A DNA stretch of 64,000 bases from Altererythrobacter sp. TH136 (GTDB lineage Bacteria; Pseudomonadota; Alphaproteobacteria; Sphingomonadales; Sphingomonadaceae). The translations under genes were made by a program, and so were the position numbers. Within the stretch, counting starts at the first letter, position 1. Each line of letters opens with the position of its first letter. A model generated the notes under the pieces. The model saw only the letters and a program-made list of their open reading frames with translations, was not told the DNA's origin and ran no database searches. This document shows positions 7,729 through 18,450 of the stretch, piece by piece. Location of the stretch: positions 2,155,501-2,219,500 of the forward strand of contig NZ_CP041409.1 in the NCBI RefSeq assembly GCF_007065885.1, in the 5' to 3' direction.

Positions 7729-8424
7729 TCAACCCTCCTTCGTGTCGTCTTGGTCGCTCAGGCCGAGCGCGCGTTTCATCTCCGCCAGTTCGTCGTCGAT
7801 CTGGTCCTTGCCGGCGAGCGCGGCGATCTCGTCCGACAGGCTCGGCTTGCCCGATCCATCGGCGATGCTCAGGGCGTCGGCGCGGCCTTCGGCGTAATCG
7901 ACCCGGCGTTCGAGCTGGTCGAAGCGGGTCAGCGCTTCGTCCACCCGTTCGTTAGTCATCAGGCTGCGCAGCTTGACCCGGTTTTCAGCGCTCTCCAGGC
8001 GAGCGGCGATGGCGGTCTGGCGGCTGCGGGCTTCGCGCAGGCGGACCTGCAGCTTCTCGATGTCCTGCTCGTATGCGCGCAGAGCATCGTCGAGCACGGC
8101 GATTTCCTGCTTGAGCTGGTCGGCCATATCGCCGGCCTTCTTCTTTTCGACCAACGCGGCGCGGGCGAGGTCCTCGCGGTCCTTCGAAAGGGCGAGTTGC
8201 GCCTTGTCCGACCAGTCGGCCTGGAGCCGTTCCAGCTTGACCGTGTGACGGTGCATTTCCTTTTGATCGGCGATCGTGCGGGCCGCGCTGGCGCGCACCT
8301 CGACGAGCGTCTCCTCCATTTCGAGGATGATCATGCGGATCATCTTCGTCGGGTCGTCGGCCTTGTCGAGCATATCTGTGAAGTTGGCCGCGATGATGTC
8401 ACGGGTGCGGCTGAAAATGCCCAT
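7729..8424 (-). CDS. pspA: phage shock protein A, membrane-remodelling PspA/IM30 family
   Basis: From ATG 8424 the product is 231 aa, beginning MGIFSRTRDIIAANFTDMLD, the amphipathic helix of PspA that binds stressed membranes. A long coiled coil follows, with KMIRMIILEMEETL early on. PspA stabilises leaky inner membranes and, unstressed, inhibits PspF. The frame stays open upstream to a GTG at 8631 that overlaps the stop of the 50-aa leader gene (GTGA), so a 300-aa form with a 69-residue Ser/Pro/Arg-rich N-terminal extension is possible. The short form matches the family. Confidence 0.95.
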   Translation of the reverse strand: MGIFSRTRDIIAANFTDMLDKADDPTKMIRMIILEMEETLVEVRASAARTIADQKEMHRHTVKLERLQADWSDKAQLALSKDREDLARAALVEKKKAGDMADQLKQEIAVLDDALRAYEQDIEKLQVRLREARSRQTAIAARLESAENRVKLRSLMTNERVDEALTRFDQLERRVDYAEGRADALSIADGSGKPSLSDEIAALAGKDQIDDELAEMKRALGLSDQDDTKEG

Positions 8425-8627
8425 GAAGGCGACTCCGTAATTGGCATCTCGGGGGGTTGAGGCCTGCGTCGGCGTGGGGCTGCGGCGCAGGCGTTCGACT
8501 TCGCGCTCGATGCGGCTGGCAGGACGGGCCGAAGCGTCATCGGCGCGGGAGGACTGGGGTCCGCGCGATGAAGAGGTTGAGCGCTCCGGCCCTAGCGGGT
8601 CGAACGGATCGTCGGAGACGGGCTTGT

Positions 8628-8780
8628 TCACGCCAGCTCCACGGTCTGGAACACCGGCACCGCGGCATAGGCGGGGGTCGCCTGAAGCTGGCTGCTCAGC
8701 GCCACGAACAGGGCCATGGCAGCGACGCTGGCAGCGGCGGCTTGGCCGAGGCGGCTCTGTAGGAAACGGCGGTCGAACAT
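8628..8780 (-). CDS. small membrane or secreted protein, first gene of the psp operon, 50 aa
   Basis: ATG 8780 has CCGGAG about 8 nt upstream. The product begins MFDRRFLQSRLGQAAAASVA and has one hydrophobic segment (about residues 13-31) followed by a polar Pro/Ala/Val tail; AYA at 37-39 could be a cleavage site. It is the first open frame after the sigma-54 promoter and its TGA overlaps a GTG in the pspA frame. I do not recognise a family. It may be a small membrane partner or a leader that couples translation of the extended PspA. Confidence 0.65.
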   Translation of the reverse strand: MFDRRFLQSRLGQAAAASVAAMALFVALSSQLQATPAYAAVPVFQTVELA

Positions 8781-8814
8781 CGATTGGTGCTCCGGTTGAT
8801 AGATGTTCACATAT

Positions 8815-8832
8815 TAGCAAGGCGCGTGCCAA
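8815..8832 (-). promoter_or_regulatory. sigma-54 promoter of the psp operon
   Basis: The minus strand reads TTGGCACGCGCCTTGCTA. This has TGGCAC and TTGC separated by five bases, matching the -24/-12 sigma-54 consensus at every conserved position. Transcription would begin near 8805, ahead of the 50-aa gene and pspA. The divergent gene encodes PspF, the sigma-54 activator of psp operons, so context and motif agree. Confidence 0.9.
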
Positions 8833-8920
8833 ACCCGATTTACGGATACGAAGCATACTCCGCGCTATTGCCGCATGGTTTTGTTTGCCGACAATTGGCG
8901 AAATCCGCTATGCGTTGGGC

Positions 8921-9955
8921 ATGGAGCGGGAAAGCCAGTTCATCGGCCAATCGGGCGCCTTTCTCGACGCTGTCGAGCGGGCGAGCCATGCCGCCACCAT
9001 GAACCGCCCGGTGCTCGTCGTCGGGGAGCGCGGGACTGGCAAGGAATTGATCGCCGAACGCCTGCATCGCCTGTCGAGCCGGTGGGACGAACCGCTGGTC
9101 ACGATGAATTGCGCCGCCTTGCCCGAGACGCTGATCGAGGCCGAATTGTTCGGTCACGAAGCGGGCGCCTTCACCGGCGCGACCCGATCGCGCGCCGGGC
9201 GGTTCGAGGAAGCGGACCGGGGCACGCTGTTCCTCGATGAGTTGGCGACGTTGAGCATGCAGGCGCAGGAGCGGTTGCTGCGGGCGGTGGAATATGGGGA
9301 GGTAACCCGGATCGGGTCGAACCGGCCGCAGCGGGTCGATGTCCGGATCGTCGCGGCGACGAATGAGGATCTGCCGCAGCTGGCGGACGAGGGGCGGTTC
9401 CGGGCAGACCTGCTCGACCGGCTCAGCTTCGAGGTGATCACCCTGCCGCCACTGCGGGTGCGCGAAGGCGATGTCGCTGTTCTGGCGGAGTTTTTCGGCC
9501 GCCGCATGGCCAGCGAGCTGCGCTGGGAGGGCTGGCCGGGGTTTGCCGAGCACGTGCGCGAACAGCTGCAGCGGCACCTGTGGCCGGGCAACGTGCGCGA
9601 ATTGAGGAACGTCATCGAACGGGCGGTCTACCGCTGGGGCGACGCGGACAACCCGATCGGGCACGTGGTGTTCGATCCGTTCGAAAGCCCCTGGAAACCG
9701 ACCGCGCAAGTCACCGCACAAAAGGTTCAACCTGCGTCCCAGCAGCCCGCAACCGCGCCGGATTACGATCAGGTCGCCGATCTGCGCGCCGCGGTCGAAT
9801 CGCATGAACGAGCGATCGTCGAACATGCCTTGGGCAAGCATCGCTGGAACCAGCGGCAGACCGCCAAGGCGTTGGGTTTGTCCTACGACCAGTTGCGCCA
9901 TTGCATCCGAAAGCACGGACTGGCCGAACGCGGCGGCGAGGAAGCGGCAGCCTAG
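8921..9955 (+). CDS. pspF: psp operon transcriptional activator PspF (sigma-54 enhancer-binding protein)
   Basis: The 344-aa product has no N-terminal receiver domain, as expected of PspF. It opens almost directly with an AAA+ domain: Walker A GERGTGKE (36-43), the sigma-54-contacting GAFTGA (82-87) and Walker B GTLFLDE (101-107). A Fis-type helix-turn-helix lies at the C-terminus around QTAKALGLSYDQLRHCIRKH. PspA binding keeps it off until membrane stress. It is divergent from the psp operon. ATG 8921 gives the normal length. Its TAG shares CTAG with convergent rnk. Confidence 0.95.
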   Translation: MERESQFIGQSGAFLDAVERASHAATMNRPVLVVGERGTGKELIAERLHRLSSRWDEPLVTMNCAALPETLIEAELFGHEAGAFTGATRSRAGRFEEADRGTLFLDELATLSMQAQERLLRAVEYGEVTRIGSNRPQRVDVRIVAATNEDLPQLADEGRFRADLLDRLSFEVITLPPLRVREGDVAVLAEFFGRRMASELRWEGWPGFAEHVREQLQRHLWPGNVRELRNVIERAVYRWGDADNPIGHVVFDPFESPWKPTAQVTAQKVQPASQQPATAPDYDQVADLRAAVESHERAIVEHALGKHRWNQRQTAKALGLSYDQLRHCIRKHGLAERGGEEAAA

Positions 9956-10356
9956 TCCGGTCGGACTACCCTGACGATCGTCAGCGTGCGTGGGTGGCCC
10001 CCGCGGTCGGGCCAAGCGATCGACTGGCCGGCGCGCAAGCCCAGCAGTCCGGCGCCCACCGGCGTAAGGATCGACACCCGACCTTGCGCGATGTCAGCAT
10101 CCCGCGGGTATACGAGTTCAACTGTACGCTGCTCCCCGGTCTCCTCGACCATGAATTCGATCGTCGCGCCCATCGTCACCACGTCAGGAGGGATTTCGTG
10201 AGGGCGGCGCAATTCGGCGCGGTCCAGTTCTTCGAGGAGCAGGCGGCTGACCAGGGGATGGCGGTCGGCAACCGCGACGGCGAGGTCGGCGAGCGCATCG
10301 GCTTCGCCTTCGGCAACGAGGATGGGAGGGCGCGTAGGCGCGTGCTTGGTGGCCAT
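9952..10356 (-). CDS. rnk: nucleoside diphosphate kinase regulator, Rnk/GreA C-terminal family
   Basis: The 134-aa product has a short N-terminal helix pair and a GreA/GreB C-terminal FKBP-like domain, seen in EIPPDVVTMGATIEFMVEET, VSILTPVGAGLLGLRAGQSI and a final TLTIVRVV. This arrangement fits Rnk, which binds RNA polymerase near the secondary channel. A GreA-family factor lacking the full coiled coil is the alternative. The ATG at 10356 begins MATKHAPTRPP. Confidence 0.85.
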   Translation of the reverse strand: MATKHAPTRPPILVAEGEADALADLAVAVADRHPLVSRLLLEELDRAELRRPHEIPPDVVTMGATIEFMVEETGEQRTVELVYPRDADIAQGRVSILTPVGAGLLGLRAGQSIAWPDRGGHPRTLTIVRVVRPD

Positions 10357-10680
10357 GGAACGGTTCTTTCGACGGGTGAGGTGATGCCGCGCGGGCATGA
10401 CGCGAGCGGTGCCGGGGCCCCGGTCCGGGGCACCAGGCACCGGCCGGGGCTAGCTGCCCGCGAGCAGTTGACCGCCGAGGTGTCGAAAGAACTGCGTCAT
10501 AGCGGCCGATGCTGTCACCAGCCCGGCCAGGTGTCAATCGTGCGGCGACAACCTGACTCTTGCGCTTGCTTTGTAGGACTTGGCGGACTATCTGCGCGAT
10601 CAATCCCACATCGCAAGACTGAGGGGCTGGCGCCGAAAGGCCCCGGCGCCAAAGGTGCTTGCCGAACACGAAAGTCCCTC
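10357..10680. other. intergenic region upstream of the rimP-pnp operon
   Basis: No credible gene lies in these 324 bases. On the plus strand, TTGCTT (10566-10571) and TATCTG (10589-10594), 17 bp apart, form a weak sigma-70-like promoter candidate for the rimP operon. Nearer the gene is a pair of overlapping hairpins (10623-10650, listed separately). No tRNA gene precedes rimP here. Confidence 0.4.
10623..10650 (+). promoter_or_regulatory. two overlapping potential hairpins in the rimP leader
   Basis: GGCGCC at 10629-10634 can pair with GGCGCC at 10645-10650. GGGGC at 10623-10627 can pair with GCCCC at 10640-10644. The second stem's loop contains one arm of the first, so the two structures cannot form together as simple hairpins. 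This sits 30 bases before the rimP start. A leader switch is possible but unproven; GC-rich DNA makes such pairs by chance. Confidence 0.25.
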
Positions 10681-11241
10681 TTGGCCGATATCGCCCGCTT
10701 GACCCAGCTGATCGCACCCGAGGCCGAAGCGCTCGGGTTCGATCTTGTGCGGGTGAAGATGATGGCGAGCGAAGCCGGTGACGGCGGCCTGGCCTTGCAG
10801 ATCATGGCCGAGGACCCCGCGACCGGTCAGCTGGTGATCGACCAGTGCGCCGCGCTATCCCGCCGGGTATCCGCGGTGATCGACGAGGCGGAAGAGTCGG
10901 GCGAGGAACTGATCGAGGGCGCCTATCACCTCGAAGTCAGCAGCCCCGGCATCGACCGGCCGCTTACCCGACCCAAGGATTTCGCCAACTGGGCAGGGCA
11001 CGAGGCGAAGATCGAGACGCTTTCGCCGATCAATGGTCAGAAGCGGTTTCGTGGCAAGCTCGTCGGAATGTCACCCGACGGGGACGCCGCCGGGATCTAC
11101 AACAAGGACGGCGACATCACCTTCATCGTCTTGTCCGAAATCCAGTCGGCCAAGCTCGTCCTCACCGACGCGCTGATCGCCGCCACCCAACCCCTCGACA
11201 CGTCAGGTGCCGACGAAATTCTCGAAACAGAGGAAGAGTAA
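10681..11241 (+). CDS. rimP: ribosome maturation factor RimP
   Basis: From TTG 10681 the product is 186 aa and reads MADIARLTQLIAPEAEALGF, the usual RimP start in sphingomonads; no ATG is near. The N-terminal alpha/beta domain contains YHLEVSSPGIDRPLTRPKDF, the family's hallmark, and the C-terminal SH3-like domain follows. RimP helps assemble the 30S subunit. It heads the nusA-infB operon, with nusA 7 bp downstream. Confidence 0.93.
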   Translation: MADIARLTQLIAPEAEALGFDLVRVKMMASEAGDGGLALQIMAEDPATGQLVIDQCAALSRRVSAVIDEAEESGEELIEGAYHLEVSSPGIDRPLTRPKDFANWAGHEAKIETLSPINGQKRFRGKLVGMSPDGDAAGIYNKDGDITFIVLSEIQSAKLVLTDALIAATQPLDTSGADEILETEEE

Positions 11242-11248
11242 GACCGCC

Positions 11249-12913
11249 ATGGCCACCTCCATTTCCGCCAACCGGGCAGAACTGCTCGCGATCGCCAACT
11301 CGGTCGCGTCGGAAAAGATGATCGACAAGTCCATCGTCATCGAGGCGATGGAAGAAGCGATCCAGAAGGCCGCCCGCGCGCGGTACGGCAACGAGAACGA
11401 CATCCGCGCCAAGCTCGACCCGCTGACCGGCGACCTGCGCCTGTGGCGCGTGGTCGAGGTGGTTGAGGAAGTGGAGGACTACTTCAAGCAGGTCGGGCTC
11501 GAGCAGGCGGCCAAGCTGCAGGCCGATGCCAAGGTCGGCGACTACATCGTCGATCCGCTGCCGCCGGTCGATCTTGGCCGGATCGACGCGCAGAGCGCCA
11601 AGCAGGTGATCTTCCAGAAGGTCCGCGATGCCGAGCGCGAGCGGCAGTTCGAAGAATTCCAGGACCGCGCGGGCGAGATCATCACGGGCGTGATCAAGTC
11701 GGTCGAATTCGGCCACGTGATCGTCAACCTCGGCCGCGCCGAAGGCGTGATCCGGCGCGACCAGCAAATCCCCCGCGAAGCCGCCCGTCCGGGCGAGCGG
11801 GTCCGCGCGCTGATCACCAAGGTGGAGCGCAACAATCGCGGGCCGCAGATCTTCCTTTCCCGCGCCCACCCCGAATTCATGAAGAAGCTGTTCGCGCAGG
11901 AAGTGCCCGAGATCTATGACGGGGTGATCACCATCCAGGCCGCCGCCCGCGATCCGGGCAGCCGCGCCAAGATCGGCGTGATCAGCCGCGATTCGAGCAT
12001 CGATCCGGTCGGCGCCTGCGTCGGCATGAAGGGCAGCCGCGTGCAGGCCGTCGTCCAGGAACTGCAGGGCGAGAAGATCGACATCATCCCCTGGAGCGAG
12101 GACACCGCGACGTTCGTGGTCAACGCGCTGCAGCCCGCCACCGTCAGCCGCGTGGTGCTCGATGAAGAGGACGGGCGCATCGAAGTCGTGGTGCCCGACG
12201 ACCAGCTCAGCCTGGCGATCGGCCGCCGCGGCCAGAACGTGCGTCTGGCTTCGCAGCTGACCGGTCACCAGATCGACATCATGACCGAGGAAGAAGCGAG
12301 CGAGAAGCGCAGCAAGGAATTCGCCGAGCGGTCCAAGATGTTTGAGGAAGAACTCGACGTCGATGAGACGCTGAGCCAGCTGCTGGTGGCCGAAGGCTTC
12401 GCCGAACTGGAGGAGGTCGCCTATGTCGACCTGTCCGAGCTGGCCGGGATCGAAGGCTTCGACGACGAACTCGCCGAGGAACTGCAGAGCCGCGCGACCG
12501 AGGCGCTGGAGCGGCAGGAAGCCGGCCATCGCCAGGAGCGCCAGGCGCTCGGGGTCGAGGATGCGCTGGCCGACATCCCGCATCTCAACGAAAAGATGCT
12601 GGTCACGCTGGGCAAGGCAGGGATCAAGACGCTCGACGATCTGGCCGACCTCGCCACCGACGAACTGATCGCCAAGAAGCGCGAAGCGCCCCGCCGCCGC
12701 CAGCCCGCGCCGACCGAAGGTCCGCGCCTGCGCAGCGATCGCCCGGCCAAGCCCGAAGACAAGGGCGGCGTGCTGGGCGAATACGGCCTGACCGAAGAGC
12801 AGGGCAACGAGATCATCATGGCGGCCCGCGCCCACTGGTTCGACGATGAGGAAGCGCCTGCCGATGCCGGCGCTTCGACCGAGGAGGCCGTGAATGCGGA
12901 CTCCGAACAATGA
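11249..12913 (+). CDS. nusA: transcription termination/antitermination factor NusA
   Basis: The 554-aa product starts [20 protein letters not shown]. It has the N-terminal polymerase-binding domain, an S1 domain (about 130-200, [20 protein letters not shown]), two KH domains (about 235-350, including [14 protein letters not shown] and [13 protein letters not shown]), and C-terminal helix-hairpin-helix repeats. NusA binds RNA polymerase and nascent RNA in pausing, termination and rRNA antitermination. Its 3' end overlaps ylxR by 20 bp. Confidence 0.97.
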   Translation: MATSISANRAELLAIANSVASEKMIDKSIVIEAMEEAIQKAARARYGNENDIRAKLDPLTGDLRLWRVVEVVEEVEDYFKQVGLEQAAKLQADAKVGDYIVDPLPPVDLGRIDAQSAKQVIFQKVRDAERERQFEEFQDRAGEIITGVIKSVEFGHVIVNLGRAEGVIRRDQQIPREAARPGERVRALITKVERNNRGPQIFLSRAHPEFMKKLFAQEVPEIYDGVITIQAAARDPGSRAKIGVISRDSSIDPVGACVGMKGSRVQAVVQELQGEKIDIIPWSEDTATFVVNALQPATVSRVVLDEEDGRIEVVVPDDQLSLAIGRRGQNVRLASQLTGHQIDIMTEEEASEKRSKEFAERSKMFEEELDVDETLSQLLVAEGFAELEEVAYVDLSELAGIEGFDDELAEELQSRATEALERQEAGHRQERQALGVEDALADIPHLNEKMLVTLGKAGIKTLDDLADLATDELIAKKREAPRRRQPAPTEGPRLRSDRPAKPEDKGGVLGEYGLTEEQGNEIIMAARAHWFDDEEAPADAGASTEEAVNADSEQ

Positions 12914-13685
12914 GCCGCTAGGTTCCGACATCGCAGAGGGGTCCCCGGAAAGTGGTACTTTCCGGGATGCCCAAACGCGCGGCCCCCGCAAGGCGGAGCC
13001 GGAGCGCAAGTGCATCCTGTCAGGGGAGCATGGCGCGCGGGATGCGCTGGTGCGGCTGGCGGTTTCGCCCGATGGCCTGGTGCTGCCCGACATTCACGCC
13101 AAGGCACCCGGACGCGGTGCGTGGCTGGCCGTGTCGCGCGCCGAGCTTGAGACGGCGATCGCCAAGGGCAAGCTGAAGGGCGCGCTCGCCCGCGCGTTCA
13201 GCAAATCTGTGGGGGGCGCGGCGCTGACCGTGCCCGAAGACCTGCCGCAGCGGATCGAGGACGGCCTGCGCCGCGCGCTGCTCGACCGGCTCGGCCTCGA
13301 AATGCGCGCCGGACATCTTATCTTGGGGTCCGAACGGATCGCGGAGCATGCCCGGGGCGGGGCGGTGGACCTGCTGCTGCACGCCTCCGACGCCAGGGAA
13401 GACGGCAACCGCAAGCTGGACCAGGCGTGGCGCGTGGGGCGCGACGTGGAAGGATCGGGCGAGATCGGGGTGGTCTTGCCACTGGACCGGGCGGCTTTGT
13501 CTGTGGCAATGGGCCGCGACAACGTCGTCCATATGGCGCTGGCCGATGCGGCCGCAGCCGCGCGGGTATCGCTCGCGCTTGAGCGCCTGAAGCATTTCCT
13601 GGGGCATCCGACCGCGGATGCCGCAACGCAAGCCGGTGAGCCGCCGCTCGCCGGGATGGACGACCGATCGAAGGACGAGTTTTAA
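12894..13685 (+). CDS. YlxR (DUF448) RNA-binding protein with L7Ae-like C-terminal domain
   Basis: The 263-aa product combines an N-terminal YlxR domain, with the family's ERKCILSGEHGARDALVRLA, and a C-terminal L7Ae-like region (about 125-225). YlxR-type proteins lie between nusA and infB in most bacteria and bind RNA. This two-domain, long form is usual in alphaproteobacteria. The first 35 residues are a non-conserved linker partly encoded by a perfect 10-bp hairpin at 12943-12965. The start overlaps nusA by 20 bp. Confidence 0.88.
   Translation: MRTPNNEPLGSDIAEGSPESGTFRDAQTRGPRKAEPERKCILSGEHGARDALVRLAVSPDGLVLPDIHAKAPGRGAWLAVSRAELETAIAKGKLKGALARAFSKSVGGAALTVPEDLPQRIEDGLRRALLDRLGLEMRAGHLILGSERIAEHARGGAVDLLLHASDAREDGNRKLDQAWRVGRDVEGSGEIGVVLPLDRAALSVAMGRDNVVHMALADAAAAARVSLALERLKHFLGHPTADAATQAGEPPLAGMDDRSKDEF
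12943..12965. repeat. perfect 10-bp palindromic element inside ylxR
   Basis: CCCGGAAAGT (12943-12952) and ACTTTCCGGG (12956-12965) form a perfect inverted repeat with a three-base loop. It lies in the poorly conserved N-terminal linker of the YlxR protein. The shape is that of a REP-like interspersed palindrome. I saw no second copy in this window, but my scan was by eye. Confidence 0.5.
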
Positions 13686-13689
13686 GTTT

Positions 13690-16287
<2,598 letters not shown>

Positions 16288-16290
16288 CCG

Positions 16291-16866
16291 ATGGAACGCT
16301 ACGTCGCCCTGCTCGGGTCGATCAACGTCGGGGGCAACCGGCTGCTGATGGCGGACCTGCGCCACGCGCTCGAGCGCGAGGAGTTCGAGGACGTGGAGAC
16401 GGTCGTCGCCAGCGGCAACGTGCTGTTCCGGCACGAGGAGCGCCCGTCGCATGGCCTGGCGGACAAGTTCGCCTACGTGCTGCGCGACCGGTTCGACATC
16501 GACAGCTTCGCCGCGGTCCGCACCCGCGACGAATTGGCGGCGGCGATCGACGGCAATCCGTTCCACGGGGTGGGGGAGGATAACCTCGTCCACACGCTGT
16601 TCCTGGAACGGCAGCCGAGCGCGCAGCAGTTCGCCGACCTGATCGACACCTACGCCGGCCGTGGTCCCGAAAAGCTCGCCCCGGGCACCTGCGCGCTGCA
16701 CGTCGATTACATGACCGGCGTGGGGACCAGCAAGCTGACCGGCGCCTTCATCGAACGCAAGCTCGGCAGCCGCGCGACGGCACGCAACATGCGCTCGCTG
16801 AAGCGCATCCTGGCGAAAATGGACGGGGCGACGATGGACGCGGAAACGATGGATCAGGCAGACTGA
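16291..16866 (+). CDS. DUF1697 family protein
   Basis: The 191-aa product begins [20 protein letters not shown] and contains [13 protein letters not shown], the conserved N-terminal half of DUF1697, plus the [13 protein letters not shown]-like C-terminal block (here [20 protein letters not shown]). The biochemical role of this family is unknown. Its stop overlaps the rbfA start by one base (TGATG), so it is part of the infB-rbfA transcription unit, an unusual insertion between these two genes. Confidence 0.9.
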   Translation: MERYVALLGSINVGGNRLLMADLRHALEREEFEDVETVVASGNVLFRHEERPSHGLADKFAYVLRDRFDIDSFAAVRTRDELAAAIDGNPFHGVGEDNLVHTLFLERQPSAQQFADLIDTYAGRGPEKLAPGTCALHVDYMTGVGTSKLTGAFIERKLGSRATARNMRSLKRILAKMDGATMDAETMDQAD

Positions 16867-17270
16867 TGGCGCACAAGGCGGCCACTCCCGAACAGCAATC
16901 GGTCCGCGTCCTCAAGGTGGGCGAGCGGGTGCGCCACATCCTGTCCGAACTGCTCGCGCGGGGCGAGGTGCACGACGACGTGCTGACAGCGCACTCGGTC
17001 TCGGTCACCGAAGTGCGGATGACCCCCGACCTGCGCAACGCCGCCGCTTACGTGAAGCCGCTGTTGGGCAAGGACGAGGCGATCGTGCTGAAAGCGCTGC
17101 GGACAAACACCGCGTTCTTCCAGCGCGAGGTGGCGAAGCGCCTGGGCCTCAAGTTCGCGCCCCGCCTGTCGTTCAAGCCCGACGAAAGCTTCGACGAGGC
17201 TGAGCGGATCGAGCGCTTGCTCAACGATCCCAAGGTCGCGCGCGACCTTGGCGAGCCGGACGAAGACTGA
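16866..17270 (+). CDS. rbfA: 30S ribosome-binding factor A
   Basis: The 134-aa product has the KH-like RbfA fold: [40 protein letters not shown], and the C-terminal [20 protein letters not shown]. RbfA matures the 5' end of 16S rRNA on the 30S subunit and acts in cold adaptation. It starts on an ATG overlapping the DUF1697 stop. Confidence 0.96.
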   Translation: MAHKAATPEQQSVRVLKVGERVRHILSELLARGEVHDDVLTAHSVSVTEVRMTPDLRNAAAYVKPLLGKDEAIVLKALRTNTAFFQREVAKRLGLKFAPRLSFKPDESFDEAERIERLLNDPKVARDLGEPDED

Positions 17271-17273
17271 CGG

Positions 17274-17732
17274 TCAGCGGCGATCCGGTCCGCTGAGCGC
17301 GATGGCCAGCCCGCTGCCAAGCACCAGCGCATCTTCGACAAAGCCGGTGCGGGTCTGGCCCCACCGCTTCATCGCCGCACAGCGCAGCCGCCAGCCGATG
17401 TACGACGCACCCAGCGCGGTGACCGCCGCCACCGCCGCCCCGGCGGCCCGCTGCCCCCTTGGCGCCATGGCCGCCCCGGCATAGGCGCTGGTCAGCGTGC
17501 GCACGAACAGGCCGGCCGGGACGACGCGGTCGGGCGCGCTCTTCATCTTGTCGCCCGCCATCTCCGCCGCCGCGAGCGCCACGCTGCCGCCCGCGACATA
17601 GCGATTGCCGATCAGGCGCTGCAACGGCGCCGAAGCGGGCAGGGTGCCTTGCCGCGCGCCGGCGGCGGTCACCGCCAGCGGCGTGATCCCGCGCTGGCCA
17701 GCGACCAGCCCGATGAGAAACGAACGAAGCAT
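17274..17732 (-). CDS. DUF4126 family membrane protein
   Basis: The 152-aa product begins MLRSFLIGLVAGQRGITPLA. It has three to four hydrophobic segments (about 1-20, 45-62, 85-115, 133-148) and the DUF4126-like R-x-x-TPLA and AAEMAGDKM-x-APDR pieces. The family is of unknown function. It lies on the opposite strand to its neighbours, convergent with rbfA and divergent from tdk. Confidence 0.78.
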   Translation of the reverse strand: MLRSFLIGLVAGQRGITPLAVTAAGARQGTLPASAPLQRLIGNRYVAGGSVALAAAEMAGDKMKSAPDRVVPAGLFVRTLTSAYAGAAMAPRGQRAAGAAVAAVTALGASYIGWRLRCAAMKRWGQTRTGFVEDALVLGSGLAIALSGPDRR

Positions 17733-17843
17733 GGCGATCCTTGAAAGTCCGGTTTCGGGCTTAACGCCGCGCGCCGGCCTTTTATCCGCAGGATCGCGCG
17801 GTCCCGGCTTTTCAAGCATCGCCCGCGCCGCCAGACCGCGCGC

Positions 17844-18428
17844 ATGGCCAAGCTGTATTTCTACTACGCCAGCATGAACGCGGGGAAGAGCTCGACCCTG
17901 CTGCAGGCAGCCTTCAACTATGGCGAGCGCGACATGCGGGTGTCGCTGTGGACCGCCGCGCTCGACGATCGGCCCGGTTTCGGCGCGATCAGCAGCCGCA
18001 TCGGGCTGGCCAGCGATGCCCATCGGTTCACCGGCGACACCGATATCGAAGCCCGCGTGCTGGCCGATGCCTACGAGGCGGCAATCGCCTGCGTGCTGGT
18101 GGACGAGGCGCAGTTCCTGACCAAGGCGCAGGTGTGGCAGCTCGCGCGCCTCGCCGACAGCGCGGACATCCCGGTCGTCTGCTATGGCCTGCGCACCGAT
18201 TTCCAGGGAGAGCTGTTCGCCGGCTCCGCCGCCCTGCTGGGCATCGCCGATGCCCTGATCGAACTGAAGGGCGTGTGCCACTGCGGACGCAAGGCGACGA
18301 TGAACCTGCGCGTCGACGAGCGGGGCAAGGCGGTGCGCGAAGGCGAGCAGACCGAGGTCGGCGGCAACGAGCGCTATGTGGCATTGTGTCGCAGGCACTT
18401 CTGCGCGGCGCTGGGACACCCCACATGA
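17844..18428 (+). CDS. tdk: thymidine kinase (type II)
   Basis: The 194-aa product has the type II thymidine kinase plan: P-loop SMNAGKSS (10-17), D-E-A-Q-F-L with the catalytic Glu, the lasso loop, and zinc ligands in CHCGRKA and CRRHF. It phosphorylates thymidine to dTMP in salvage. Length matches the family. It lies just upstream of the M50 protease gene, with a gap of 22 bp. Confidence 0.95.
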   Translation: MAKLYFYYASMNAGKSSTLLQAAFNYGERDMRVSLWTAALDDRPGFGAISSRIGLASDAHRFTGDTDIEARVLADAYEAAIACVLVDEAQFLTKAQVWQLARLADSADIPVVCYGLRTDFQGELFAGSAALLGIADALIELKGVCHCGRKATMNLRVDERGKAVREGEQTEVGGNERYVALCRRHFCAALGHPT

Positions 18429-18450
18429 GCGGCCAACCCGGAAAGCATTG

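Noticed and set aside
9901-10680. Upstream extension of the rimP frame
   Set aside because: Opposite to rnk and unlike any RimP N-terminus; the TTG at 10681 gives the family-typical start.
11162-13093. 643-codon open frame antisense to nusA and ylxR
   Set aside because: Same cause; composition lacks any recognisable domain.
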